Source of the DNA: Lunularia cruciata
Lineage: Eukaryota > Streptophyta > Marchantiopsida > Lunulariales > Lunulariaceae
DNA length: 64,000 nt
Reading direction: 5' to 3'
NCBI GenBank assembly: GCA_948567375.1
Contig: OX419758.1
Span: 61,137,001 to 61,201,000 of the forward strand
The notes under the pieces are model-generated. The model saw nothing but the letters and a program-made list of their open reading frames with translations, did no database searches and had not been told where the DNA came from. Positions 43,101-53,289 of the stretch are shown here, piece after piece (the first letter of the stretch is position 1; the number at the start of each line of letters is the position of its first letter). Made by a program: the position numbers and the translations under genes.

Positions 43101-44924
43101 CCCAAAAACATTCCTCATATAAGCCTTGACATCGAGTGCTACTGCGAGAAGCGCTTGCAAGCGAATGGCACTTAGATAAAGCACAATTTCACTAAGTTCC
43201 ACGATCAGCACAGTGCAACTTCTTACTTCGTTGTCTTCCTCCGCTTGTAGCTCGCTCTTTCCCCACTCCACTACTAAAGTCCCAAGACGGAAGAATTGGG
43301 TCGGAGTTATTTCTCCTGATAAATTACGCTTATCATCTACTGCTTCAACACTCAAAACTTCTAATTCCCAGAGTTCTATCTGCATCCTACGAGACGGCCC
43401 TGAAACATTGTCCACAAACAACTGCAACGATTGAGAGCAGATCTTGTGTAGCGTTGCACCACTACTATCGAAAGCAGCCACCTCTATTTGTGGGACCGAG
43501 ACCGTACAAACCCAACAAAGCTTGGATTCACTCTTCTTCTTCGTCGTGGTTATCGAAGGCTCACTCCCGACTCGCTCGGACCTAGGAGGCTTCTTCGGCA
43601 GCCGAAGGCAGAACGTTAATATTTCATCTACCGATTTCAGGTGTAAGTTGCACCGAGTTCCTTCCACACTGGCATCGATCTTCAACCGAGGACCAGAGTT
43701 AGCTGTCGACGGCATCTCCAGAGTACACACAACTGATACTCTTGAATTTTGGAGAAGATTCCATTCAATCTCCTCCAAAATGCAGATCTCTCCACATTCT
43801 AAATGCGTGTCCCAGAGTGAAATAACCTCTTCAGTCTCGTTAGCAGATTTGGACATGCTAGCCCTGAGTGATACACCAGTGATCTTGTTCTTCATGACCG
43901 GCCCCCCGTCTCTTTGACTAAAATTGAGACTAAAGATTGGCAGTTTAAAGAGAATGATCTCTGGCAGCAAACCAGGACCCTTTATTGTCCTGCTCGCTGA
44001 ATTTTCTCCCGAGGCTACACTAACGCTTCCAGTCTGTTCTTCTTCTTGTGGTTGCAGACTCTTACTCTGCACAATCCCATTCGACTGCTTCTTTGCTGTG
44101 AATCTGCCCATCAGGCCCTTCTCCCCGAACAGCAATTCTTCTGTCAGATTGATGGCCGCATCACCCAAACTGACCTCAACCTGTTGAATAGCCAGGCCCG
44201 TTTCCATCCCAAAATCCAAGTTGCTGGTCACAGTGAAGTGCTCTAGTGAAAACAGAAGGGAGGACCTATCAACTCCCATGGTGGGTTGCTTGCTGTAGAT
44301 GAGATCGAGCACCTCATTCCCGAAGTGCATGTCTCTCACATGTGCTTGGATGGGGCATATGACCAACCTCACCCCAAGAGTAGCCTCGGAGGACGGGTTC
44401 TCGAGGTCGAAAGCGTCCAGGTCCATACTACTGACCTCCAACGACGCATTTGGTATCTCGACACTCCTCACCACGAAATCGGACAGACTGATACAGCAGT
44501 ATCTGGCGACTTTGAGAACCATCGGCCAGTATTTAACAGAACTCGAGCTTTTTGTGTGATCGCGGGGCTTCTTTTGGCGATTTTTCCGCGGGGACTTTTT
44601 AGGTTTCTGGACGAAGATCTCGACCTCCAAAATACTGAGCTGTAATCTGGGCTCACTCTGTCCATAGTGAATGCCCAGCCACGCAAACGGGTAGAGAAGC
44701 TGCAGGTTGATCTCCCCTACCGAAACCGATGCTATCGAACCTCTGGTAAATTGAATACAAAGATCCTTCACGCAGAAAAGCCCCTCAAAATGGAAGTTGA
44801 CATTGGCTTTGAGGGCCTTGCCCAGCAGCCAAGCCAACCCCTTTGCAGCGAAGTTAAAAAGCACCCACCCGGTTGAGGCCAACGCCAACAAACACCATAG
44901 CAAAAAATGTGGCGAACTGGCCAT
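37188..44924 (-). CDS. SABRE: SABRE/KINKY POLLEN-type bridge-like lipid transfer protein (BLTP2 family)
   Basis: An unbroken frame of 2578 codons. The ATG at 44924 (MASSPHFLLW) is preferred over an upstream in-frame TTG and matches the plant family start. An N-terminal membrane anchor covers about 5-30 and is followed by VGEINLQL, the start of the repeating beta-groove. Landmarks: a Lys/Arg-rich patch near 110-135; a charged coiled coil near 1015-1078; LPWWDDMRYYIHGNI near 1263 (GFWDK-type FMP27 motif); VPPQKIRTFSRWPRFG near 1495; WKRRELSVMLEH near 1860; an acidic stretch near 2000; ISWTIDKFGWNML near 2095 (Apt1-type region); and a Ser-rich tail ending YEDFNE. Length matches plant SABRE (about 2600). 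Family members are long ER-anchored lipid channels at membrane contacts, acting in cell expansion and cell-plate maturation. The absence of introns is notable. Confidence 0.95.
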   Translation of the reverse strand: MASSPHFLLWCLLALASTGWVLFNFAAKGLAWLLGKALKANVNFHFEGLFCVKDLCIQFTRGSIASVSVGEINLQLLYPFAWLGIHYGQSEPRLQLSILEVEIFVQKPKKSPRKNRQKKPRDHTKSSSSVKYWPMVLKVARYCCISLSDFVVRSVEIPNASLEVSSMDLDAFDLENPSSEATLGVRLVICPIQAHVRDMHFGNEVLDLIYSKQPTMGVDRSSLLFSLEHFTVTSNLDFGMETGLAIQQVEVSLGDAAINLTEELLFGEKGLMGRFTAKKQSNGIVQSKSLQPQEEEQTGSVSVASGENSASRTIKGPGLLPEIILFKLPIFSLNFSQRDGGPVMKNKITGVSLRASMSKSANETEEVISLWDTHLECGEICILEEIEWNLLQNSRVSVVCTLEMPSTANSGPRLKIDASVEGTRCNLHLKSVDEILTFCLRLPKKPPRSERVGSEPSITTTKKKSESKLCWVCTVSVPQIEVAAFDSSGATLHKICSQSLQLFVDNVSGPSRRMQIELWELEVLSVEAVDDKRNLSGEITPTQFFRLGTLVVEWGKSELQAEEDNEVRSCTVLIVELSEIVLYLSAIRLQALLAVALDVKAYMRNVFGHKPKSVSKPATSSSLRKKERAWMKTEVAVRSLSVQFSGPIVVDEGDVPDPKSVNYGDQGGRAVITQAEDGSLRSAKVMATDSNTSGKGDLFGRATFEIASGLVSTDNQKKDWHVVVDRAELHHKDLDSGGVVTMKTSLFVVQNFEVLFGGGAAAKGVPPSEVPPGRLLLSVKVVDAHWNPDVHLFYHDSALQVTELGKGWKVSSGKSEGAAPVEDEFHNASDKPEVILEPKLKAKSKPKLRISVDIEELTVTAKATEEFSFGLHVQSLVSEDVEIGFLVEQVAVDCNSAQILRVEHGQFCRLPWVSPEGAQINSLDQGRRDWKLVIQAHRVHIFMPFRLGFMAMDYAAEDMERVLRIVMRAQKSKWSPNPRKASVAQPKKKQQSSSQVQSVLVSVSELAFEMEEEPLQGWLDEHYHLRRREICKLLAKEKLLEEKVNEEGMSGKAAERELQELQKEAFSSYRKACENLVLEEVSGACKGTWQAGFRVSTKRRSLLSAKATDVDVNLTLIKGSVTEAARRLDCVPPDMQVPYSKCFGRHLNVHATSLVVNLRDYTSPLVSTGVLECEGDVVIAQQATAFPPQYRMDVPLGRRRVVEVWRSKSGETPAYKTFTDLVIRADEGHFSYGVGYEPLFADLSWAFSVALAKAKPAVPVIKKERSLPWWDDMRYYIHGNITLKVTNFKWTLQATTDPYEDQEILDLVAAYLDIEQSEGSVILTASDFKWLMKRSTPGFQCQTPAASEEKFCVLHSPGFKTEILMEWGCEGNPFQHYLHPFPKDPNPPEKRFDLYRSTSLSLTFAFSLLSVPTNNVIRRGGMSLQRTMCMKGKSAPGGQEGTLPGQLLGGFRASQQSDRSSFGGNQGSVPTLFFGSDELAWIFRLYNMLYVPPQKIRTFSRWPRFGVPRIPRSGNLSLDKVMTEYLLRIEATPGCIKHQSELNSEDPAHGLTFSMKKLRYELLYSRCQSSFDSTGPREPLLGVYQGLDITVLHAGLDSSCGSVTEDFDREDKVKELLGLQEGFGESVSGSRPGNGNMNGNGFLLSIDSLTLRKQAPRADVSQLSSLLHYKRLSRSDKGLVFINESNGSDQARSDASDDDGLVSGDNCLRVFVYGLKLLWTLPNRDAVWSWVADMSRAFENPKPSPSRQAARRKMMEEQGQAMVKLTSETSSRPPVPVAEQSADINSAEKGVMHFMVNVVQPQFNLHSEDAHGRLLLAAATGQVLAQSFHSIVAVAQEVVASVLEKQGVVLNSQGGTTPVIAWKRRELSVMLEHVQAHVAPTDVDLGAGLQWLPKVPTGEINRAPKVRRTGALLERIFTPCNMCFRYTRYKGGTTDCKVKPLKELSFNSSEITATMTSNQFHIMVDVISNLLLARLPKPRKRSSVHQVSGDTEEEGEEEADEVVPEGVEEVEVARIKLEQAERECQAIATHSVSLKRLGYANESPEIQALARDFALKCKSRKAASALLRTVLQRAAQQRLMEKEKHKSPLAAMRISWTIDKFGWNMLCDGESFAEAIIEAMILRVDRDFDDIGVARFTTRMFVVKNCLPGAKSSSILSPWNPPVGDEWGKNVMLRVDARQGAPKDGHSPLEQFQVEIYPLRIHLTESMYKMMWSYLFPEEEHDNNVRRSVRIQHQKVSLATTTTSGGSAGRHVSVRTLDERESESLMDDGNSRGLTLATGTSVRSSASSPQISIPEDCHNLSMQSTTTTTMETVKIREQKTRRGSKVVMQEEKKVTEEKKVTRTHKSALEFHNIKISQVELLVTYEGSRFSVGDMRLLMDTFARDRFSGSWRRLFSKVKKHIIWSVLKSVTGMQGKKFKDKLPAPSHIDGAEPDHNCSDSDPSTSQAGHDDQYSIVRFRKHSDRAGERFVESVKVLFQPQRRKVKNTVLKKLTTDLRTSTDSVEYMSGNDLDNITSSQDFDNLDSKTKRLLQRHSRKLRTATGQRGGFGLPSPSSSSSSPVHAEGDNSDASSTYEDFNE

Positions 44925-45563
44925 ATACAAAGCAACCTCAAGAGGACAGCGTCGAAGTAGAACACGGCGCGACCTCGTATCGAGAAATTGCCGGAGACGT
45001 CGCGCTATCAGGCCAGACCCCGCTGTTGAGTGGGAACTCGCCCTGCATCCGTCTGTTTGGGTTCGCTAGACGCTGAAAAATCTTCGATTGTCAAGGCCTG
45101 CAATCACTCCCATGGGGTTCGAATCCTTGCATTCAGATGAAGGGAGTAAATGACAATGACAAAATCAGTCCGTTGTTACAAGACTTAACCCCTTCATCGT
45201 CTTCAGTTCAGCATTAATTTCATAACAGACTCGTATTTGCTTAAAGAGCATTAATTCACTCAATGTGAGGCACTGGACTATTCACCTTAACATCCGGAGT
45301 CCCAGATAACTTTATGAAGCTCCGTTTCCTTCACGGCCAGTGTATGAAACTAGCAATCCTCAAGTATACTAGTCACGTATATCAGGTGGGGATTTAAGCT
45401 GCCTGATCGGTATGGTTCCCTCCAATTGACGTTCACGATTGATCTGCATAATTCCCATGGATCAGTCGTCCATATTTCCAAGATACTCGACTGCTGCCAG
45501 GGGACCAGAATGATATAAACTTGATCTGGTAAGAAATTCAATCCGGCTAAACCGGTCTCTTAC
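44925..45563 (-). promoter_or_regulatory. SABRE 5' leader with a candidate untranslated-region intron
   Basis: Upstream of the ATG the minus strand shows an acceptor-like TTTTTCAG ending at 45073 and a donor-like CAAG/GTAAGAGA at 45563. Together they would make a 491-bp intron in the 5' untranslated region, leaving 148 bp of leader in the coding exon. This is inferred from splice consensus only. Leader introns are common in long plant genes. Confidence 0.35.
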
Positions 45564-48500
45564 CTTGTTCAGACTCGAGATGGGGAATGAACAACATCAA
45601 GTGAGCGACTCCAGTTTTCTAACGCGGAAGTATCCCACTCGTGCACATCAAGCTCCAAGGAAGACCTTCCAATCTAGGGCAGCATGGAGATCTGTTCAAA
45701 ATTTTGAGTCCAGCTTGAAGACTAGTCGCTCATAAGTTTTTTTTTACTGTGTTACCGAATCTGAAAGTTTATGTGTCCCGAGCGCAACGCATCGCGTTCC
45801 ACATGAAAATCTAGGTTACAAGATCAGCATCATTGTCCGTGGATCGAGCTTGCAGATCATTGCCTCCAACCCGCTCCAGAACTCCCGAAGCTCGACACAA
45901 TGTACATTGACGCCTACCGGCATAAATTTGATCCAGGTTCAACCGGTTCACATCTACAATCTAGGTTAATATAAACCCCATGCCCTGCACTGAAGCTCGG
46001 GAAACCTAGTACTCCCGATCCAGGTCAACTATGAAGCATGAACACTCAAGTCCCTGCATCAAATTCAAGCTCGATTCGAAGCTCCTCCACCCTTCCTCCC
46101 CGGCTCTTCCCTGTCATCCAAATTCAATCTATCAATTCTCCTATCACCTAGTCCCTCCTTCCCGCCACATGTCGAATGTCAGCCCGAATTTTCCAATTCC
46201 TCCCCCAACAATCTTGGATGTGAGAAAAGCTGACCTGAAAGAAAAATGATTCAGCTCGCCTTCGCAAGCGAGCAAAATTGATTGATCACAAATTCACCCG
46301 CTCTCCTACCTGAAGCAAATTACGCTCGCTCAATCACTCACTCGCACGACTTCCCTTCCACCAGCCTGCCGGCAACACCGAGAAGAAGCACGAATTATGG
46401 AGTCGGACAGCAACAGAAATTGAGACACGAGCAGCAGTTGCAGGAGAGAGGAAGATAGAACAGTCGGAGGCGGAGGAGGAGAAGAGGAGCTCTCAGAGAT
46501 GGAAAAGCAGAGACTAATACGTTTGAGGGAGAGGAGGAGAAGTCGAAAGAGGAAGAAGAAGACCACGGGATGACAACCGGGCAATGCTTTTCTCCTCCCT
46601 CGTATTCTGCTTGTTCTTCTTCTTCCTTTTCCTCTTCTGTGGACACGCACCTCAAATCACTCACTGAATTTAGTATCAGCAGCCTTCTCTCCTCTATGCT
46701 TCGCGGTTCCTCCGAAGTCCGCAGGCTGCCGGCAATTACCACATCCAGGCATCCATCCCCTCCATTCCATTCCGGAGGGAAATAATATTATTCACTCCTC
46801 CTCCAACCAGCTTTCCTTGGATCGAAGAAGAAGATTAAAACTCAGTCTCATCGACTACCGAGAGAAAAGGACCTGAGTGAAGGAATTTAGCACCAGATGA
46901 CGCGGGGGAGGGAGGGGAAGAGGAAAAGACTCGCGTTGGCTCTCTCTCCCCTCCGCGCTCTCTCTCTCTCGCTCGCTCGCCTCCCGTTGTTGGTTCCCTT
47001 GGTTCCTGGCTGGACCTGTCTGTCTGTCTGTGTGTCGTGGCTACAGAAGAGGAAATGCTGCTGCTGCTGCAACCTCAACGTGACATGGACTTTCGGGGGA
47101 CGGAGAGAGGGGAGGGCTGGCTTCTCATCAATGCTTCTTCCCCGGGCGTCCTGAACTCCAGTGCTCGGAGCAACCTGGGCTAAAAGTGGAACTCGTTCCG
47201 GCAGAATCTGGAGATTCCGAGGGCCTAGCGAATTTTTGTCGGGCGTGAAACAGGTGATTCTCGAAACCAGCAAAGTGTCGGGAAAAGTTCGCTACTTCCC
47301 TGGAGGGTGACCTTAAGGTTCAGTAGAATCCGGTGGATTCCATCTTTACCGGTCTGCCGTAAAGTCTCGCCGAGTCCCAAACTCTACTCCCCCCTCTTCG
47401 CTTCACTAACCATTTAACCCTTGAAACAGAGAATGTTTCTCTTTCTCCTCACAGGATACTGGTTACAGCATAGAGGCTCTACTTACGAGAAAACGTCGGT
47501 ATAGTGTCCCTATTAATGGCATCTAACCCTCGTTTACATCGCATATAAACATTGACTACTCCCCAACCGCATCTCTACCATTTATAAAACCCTTTTACAT
47601 GTCCATGAAGACCTATCCACATATCATCTCCTCGTTTCTTCGCACAACACAGCTCTTTAGGGAAGGATAAAACACCAGAAAGAAATTGCTTTTCTACAAC
47701 CTCGTACTTCTTCAGTACGAAAATACTTGGAATCAACTTATGGTCCAACCTTATGTCAAGATATCCCGGAACTCCTTTAATGATCTTCCCAGAATGGGCA
47801 TACTGTGGTCAGATATAGTGGCCAGTTATGAACAAAACGGTACCCAAGCCGAAAACGGCTGGATATTCTGGAATAAGGTAGTCATGGAGCTGTCGTTTAC
47901 ACTACCGTTATTCCTTAAAGGACTTGGACACTTTCGTTATCCGATGAGAAATATGAATGAGAGCTACGTGGGTGGTACAAAGCTATTTCTTTCTTTTTTA
48001 ACTGTGTGGTCAAAGGGTCAGATGGTGTGGTGATAAGATATTCTAAATTTAAGCAACTTCGATGTTGTTCTGGCGAGGACCAATTTGAGGAGTCGCGAAT
48101 AGATTAGAATAGACTCACGAAGTACTGACTCGTTCGTGCTCGAGGAGCCTGATTTGACACGGAAGACTGGGTCATTTTCAACACAAACAAAGGACCATTA
48201 TAGTCGGTCCTTTCAAGTGGCGATCCGTGACGGGCCTCCTTGCAAGAAGGTTTGACTTCACGTACGAGAGCATTACCTTTTCTTAGAACGATTCGTTTGC
48301 CGGTGTAATTGGAATGGATTGATGTTGAAAGGAGAATCAACTATTGGTGACCAAACACGTTCAGAATAGGACTCGGTGCACATATTTAGTGGAACTTAAG
48401 AAGGTCCAAATAATATCTTGCTTAGTCACGTAGACTTGATGTATTGAGTCCCTTTTTGCAAGTCGTAGGAAGTAATGGGATGGAGATTTTCATCACGTTG

Positions 48501-49272
48501 GATTTGGAGCCTGCGCTTGTAGTCGAAACTTGGAAACATATTTTGTGCGCCTGAACAATTCGAAAAGAGCTACTTATTATTGGACTTTTCAGCTGGAGAG
48601 GAGAATGGTACCATCAGCTCAACAAATGATTGACAACCAACTTTTAGTAACCGATGCTGATGTGCAGTCAGTTACTTAAAATCTGACGATCATATACACA
48701 TGAAGCTTTTAAGGTCAAGAACGGTGAGTTGAAACTCAATTCTCGCCAATCATCAACTTCGTGTATCAGATCATGTCCATGCCACTCTCTTGGGATCGTA
48801 CTCTAGACTGGTTCCAATCTCATCGATTTAGGCAAATGAGATACTTATGACTAATGGCATTTAGTAGTAGTACCTCTGACCTCCTAGTGAATCGACCGAG
48901 AGTCGTGGTTATATGCAGAATTAGATACAGTTAGATGAATAAGATGCAAGAAGGAGTCCAAGCACAGCACTGAACGTACTGGCCGAGGAGTCACGTTGAC
49001 AAAGTGGGTTGGAGGAATTCTACACATGCTTTGGAATTGACGTGGTCCCGATTCTTTGTCTCTGAATCCCCCAGCAAATTCACAGAGATGGACTTAACAA
49101 TACCCCGAGGCTTGACGTTGCCTAGTCTTTATATGCAACAGAATTGATAATTTGAACTCGCGATGTTCTATTGTGTACAATGTAATTAAGCATTGCGTAT
49201 TAAATGTAATTATGCATGTCTGTAAAATGTAATCACGCAATTATTGGAAGCCGAATGTGACACAGCTATAGT
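45564..49272. other. SABRE upstream region and CT/GA-rich tract, no gene recognised
   Basis: 46.3-47.2 kb is strongly strand-asymmetric: the plus strand is purine-rich at 46.40-46.57 kb and pyrimidine-rich at 46.58-47.0 kb. It includes a ctctctctctcgctcgctcgc microsatellite near 46960. On the minus strand the latter reads as a GA repeat, a common feature of plant promoters and leaders. The remaining reading frames are unremarkable, and 47.7-49.2 kb shows nothing I can name. Confidence 0.4.
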
Positions 49273-49297
49273 TAGCTATAGAACGCTGTGGCTTGGA

Positions 49298-49404
49298 GAG
49301 AATATTTGAGAATGACAGAATTAGACATCCTAACAATCGATCCATTGCATATAATATTTGAGAATGACAGAGATAGACATCCCAACCATCAAATTCCATT
49401 GTAT
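49298..49404. repeat. Short tandem duplication
   Basis: The phrase aatatttgagaatgacag followed by a(g/t)tagacatcc and ccattg occurs twice with a period of about 54 bp. It marks the left edge of the second repeat block. Confidence 0.6.
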
Positions 49405-49424
49405 CATGAGAAACGCGGTCGCGT

Positions 49425-49515
49425 GTGGAAACAAGAAGGATGGGAAGACCCCATCAACCCGTATAAGGAAAAGGCAAAGAGGGTTTAGGGGGACAAAGCC
49501 CCAATATATTCTATT
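49425..49515 (+). repeat. Inverted repeat, left arm (partner 54520-54612)
   Basis: This contains aaggatgggaagaccccatc and gacaaagccccaatat. The reverse complement of 54520-54612 has aaggatggaagaccccatca and ctaagccccaata in the same order, with gaagaccccatcaa exact in both. A third partial copy in direct orientation is at 55372-55420. This could be the ends of a mobile element about 5.1 kb long. Confidence 0.5.
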
Positions 49516-50151
49516 GCATCCACGCTTGATGATCGAGCGCACGTTCATTGCCATCAATAATGAGTGGTTGGAATATTTGAAAACAAGCAGAGTTGCTTAA
49601 TGATCAAGTGAAATAGGTTTCAATCCAACCTGACTATTCAAGATGATCAATTATGTTTCAAGTCTACCATTAGCAACAAGTTTGGATAAATAATCATTCT
49701 CAGATTATACCGATTTAATAGATGATCATATAGGGTGGATGTTGGAGTTTATCTTGGGTATAGTATTTTATGTGGAAGTATTTGATATTGGCACTAAGAC
49801 GGTAGTCATGGACAATTTTTGGTATATTTTAGTTGAGTTAAGAGATGCAAATTCTTGCAATGAATTTTGACAATATTTCTGACAAGAATCTATCCAATAA
49901 AGAAGCTTTGATTAAGAAAACTATGGATTATGGATGGCAGCTTGTTATTCGGGCTAACAAGAAGCAAGGATCGATTGCTTTTGCAATTAATAGAGGCATT
50001 GGCATTTGCATCCGCTAAGAACTAAGAGTGATAGAAAGAAAAATTTGCAGAATTTGGTTGTGAGGAGATATGTTTAACAAATTAAAAGCTCACTATTGTA
50101 AAATGAGGAGAAAAGTGATGAAGTGTTAGTGATGTTTTTTTTTTCTTGGAC

Positions 50152-51324
50152 CAGTGTTCGTATAAAATAAAAGGTCTGTAACTTAATGGACAAATCTACT
50201 AATGAATTAGAAGCAACCGTAAGCAAGAACATAATCTAGTAAATCCAAATGATCAAATTTCATGAATAAAATTAAGAGGATTGAAAGTCCTTTGCATAGA
50301 AAGATTCTTTATATATTAATAAAACTTTATTGTTGTGTTTTTCCCGTATCCTACTTTTCTTATGGTTGAACTGATTGGATTTGTGTGCAATTTTGTGCTG
50401 TTGAAGGCTAGATGTGTATATATCTATTTCTTTTAATTCTTTAATTATTTTATCTATATATTTTGCCTAAACCTTAGAATTATATTAAATTATCAATCTA
50501 AAAAGAGGAAAAATTAGGATTCTCATTTGAGATTGAAATCTATCCATAGGAATTGAGATTATAATTTATATGACTAGGGACTGAAATAAGTGCTACATAT
50601 TTTGGGAAATCTTCTTATTTGGAGTTTAAGTTTATGCAATTTACTTGACTTACACTACTCTTAGGGTCTTAATTGGCTTGTATCATCAAAATTTCAACTA
50701 CTGAGGAATAAAACTCATAAAGAGTATAAATAGGACATAAATCTTAGCCTCTTGTGCGATAAGTAAAACTAAAAAAAAATTTAATCCACAAAGAAATTAT
50801 TTTAAATGAAACATTGAAACCATGTCATTAATGTACTCTATAAAATAAGCCTTAGGTCACAATAGAAACGCTGTAAACGAACCCTTTAAGACTAAAATGC
50901 ATCTCTTGATGTTTAGTTTACAACATTGCTTGTTAGTATTTTATTAACCCATATCGCTAGTTAGTATTTAAACACACTACAAAAGCTTCATTTCATAAGG
51001 GCCTCAAATTATATCTTAGAGGCATGTCTTTCTTTCAATGCATCTATCTTGAAGTATTATTTACTGTTACACTATTTAGGTCAAACTAATTTAATCTCTA
51101 AATTTCTACTGTAAAAAGTTGAAGGATATCTGGTTTGCAATCTACATTATCAATTTAGCATCTTTGGTCCTAAATTGCATGCCCATATTTAAGACCTTGT
51201 AGTACGAGAAATCAACTTGATTCTAAGAGGCAGTTTTAGCACAAACTCTTTGCTTACTTTTACCATGAGAAATTCAAGAGTTTGAACTAGCTTCGAGCAC
51301 TTGAACTTGAGATCTTGCTTTGTG
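50152..51324 (+). repeat. Dispersed 1.2-kb repeat, copy 1
   Basis: It is alignable by eye to 59295-60497 throughout, from tgttcgtataaaataaaagg to gagatcttgctttgtg. Shared blocks include agtaaatccaaatgatcaa and gattggatttgtgtgca. It is very AT-rich and has no coding frame. The copies are in the same orientation 9.1 kb apart. The family is unknown to me: possibly LTRs of a large element or a non-autonomous repeat. Confidence 0.75.
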
Positions 51325-51824
51325 CCCAAATGGTTCACAAAATCCATATTCACAATTACATAACATCAACTTATAAAAGGTAAATATAGGAAAATATATA
51401 AGATACTGAACTCAAGATTCTACAAAACATACCTAAAAGTAATTAGCAACATCATGTCATAGTTTACTTGATTCAATATATTTACAAAGTCCATTTAAAG
51501 AACATAGTATATGAGAGTATACTTGGATGTATAGCATGCTTAGGCTTGTTAGTTTTATCTACCTAATTTTTGTTCGATAAAGCTCTAAGGTCATTGCCAT
51601 CATTGATCCTTGGGAACCTATATGGTCTAAAATGTTTGATGACGGAGTTGCTTGATATACGTTTTTGTCTGTAGAGTAATTCTAACCTCGGTCTCAACTC
51701 AATCTACCAACACATCCATAGCGGGATGTCAAATATAAGAGATCATCAACATTGCCAGGATATTGATTCCAACATTTCTAGTTTAGGTCATCCTATCCAA
51801 TTTCCTCATGTTCGTTTGAGTTAT

Positions 51825-52095
51825 ATTATGGTAAATTAAGTTCATTCAAGACTTTGTCGAGGTTGTTTCTAAAATAGGCATCTTGGACATTATCGTACAG
51901 ACTTGATACGTGCTCTCCTTCAATAATCACCCACTTCCATGTCATATAAGGTTCTGTCACTATACTCAAAAATTGATATGATGTTTTTATATTCAAATAG
52001 GCATTTGACTGTTCAGCAAAAAATGTAGACATCATTAGATTCCTAAGCTCTCTTGCTACCCATGACTTGGAAGAATGAACTGCAAGGCTCGAGTT
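51825..52095 (-). pseudogene. Coding-like fragment, family not recognised
   Basis: About 90 open codons on the minus strand up to the stop at 51826. The peptide has natural composition, with phrases such as SSKSWVARELRNLMMSTFF, FLSIVTEPYMTWKWVI and SLYDNVQDAYFRNNLDKVL. It stands alone in AT-rich repeat DNA and is probably an exon or captured fragment of a gene or transposon. No function is proposed. Confidence 0.35.
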
Positions 52096-52284
52096 TGAAT
52101 TGACTACTCCACATTACGACGATGAATACAAAGTCTAGAACAAAGAACAAAGTCTAGCCATGTAACCATTTCAATCCTAACGCGCCTTGAAAGAATGAAT
52201 TGTAATGTTTTACTTTGATTTCACTACTTCCCATTACAACGAATATTTGCAAGAACAAAGTCTAGCCATGTCACAATTTCAATG
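52064..52284. repeat. Imperfect tandem duplication of about 115 bp
   Basis: Both units run from (c)ttg(g/a)aagaatgaa(c/t)tg through a cattacgacga or cattacaacga phrase to acaaagtctagccatgt. They are roughly 70-80% alike by eye. The first unit overlaps the 5' end of the coding-like fragment at 51825-52095. Confidence 0.55.
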
Positions 52285-53289
52285 ATACGTGGGTGGACTA
52301 AAGCCAGGTCAAGCGTTAAGGAGCAAATCGTGAACTTGAGGTGCCAATGTTGGGTTACCGGAAAACTTTGTCGGGCAAATTCACAATCCATAGTCCATCA
52401 TATAAAGAAACCCCAAGAAGAAGAAATAATCTCAAATTCCCTCATAAATGATGGAATCCCAATAGTCTCGTAATTAAGTAAGATTATGAAGTTAGCGTTA
52501 CAGTATGTATGCTCTAAGCTTGGGAGCACAGTCATCACTGACAGTAATGTTCTCAGCGAACCTATAGTACACTGTAGTTTGTTATAAGATCGAAAGTCCA
52601 CAGCCGTGCAACCATTTTCTGGGAAAAACTGCAGTTTTATAGTTCCTGCTCCTAACTAACGCGCCATTGCACGTTGCATGCGGTTCGGTAGTGCTACACT
52701 AGTTATAGTTCACTCACATGGCTGAGAAACGTGCAGCTGCGGCACGGTTTGGAACCGGTCAAATGCAGCCAAAATGCATCGGTAGACTGCTTATAGCCGG
52801 TTACTGGAAGTCCAAGGACCGCAGACTTGCTGAGTTGGGGCTCCACATGCTTGTCGTATCGAGCCGGTTGCACTTCGCGGGAACCGGCGGGAGCTTGTCC
52901 TGATGGCAACGGAGCTCGCCGGTTATCGCCGTGCGACTGCGTTTCCTCGGCATGGGAACATCAACAGTACTCTTCTCCCCGTTTACTGCCATGTAACTCT
53001 TTAGAAATGGTACTGGAGCTACTCATACTTGTGTACTTCGGCAAAAGGAATTAAGACACCGGACGTGCTTCTTGCGTTTAGGACGTTCAACCTCAAGAGA
53101 TACAATTTTATCTCGTGATAATCATGAGATTTTGACTTCTCTACAAACACATCAAGATATGTGATGATAGCAATGGAGTACAATATTGACCAACTTTGTG
53201 AGAGTCAAAGTACTCACCTCAACAGACCACATGATTACTCCTAGACGAGAGTCAAAAGAGCAATTTCACAATATGACTTTGTCTCGGTT

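Noticed and set aside
37488-44876. Plus-strand open frames of up to 160 codons across the SABRE exon
   Set aside because: They are antisense shadows of a well-supported 2578-codon frame.
45100-45135. GGTTCGAATCC-like phrase suggesting a tRNA T-arm
   Set aside because: The flanking bases do not pair as a T-stem and no A box or acceptor stem lies at the right distance.
47686-48033. 115-codon open frame on the plus strand
   Set aside because: It starts at TTG, has no recognisable motif, and lies in non-coding sequence upstream of SABRE; probably chance.
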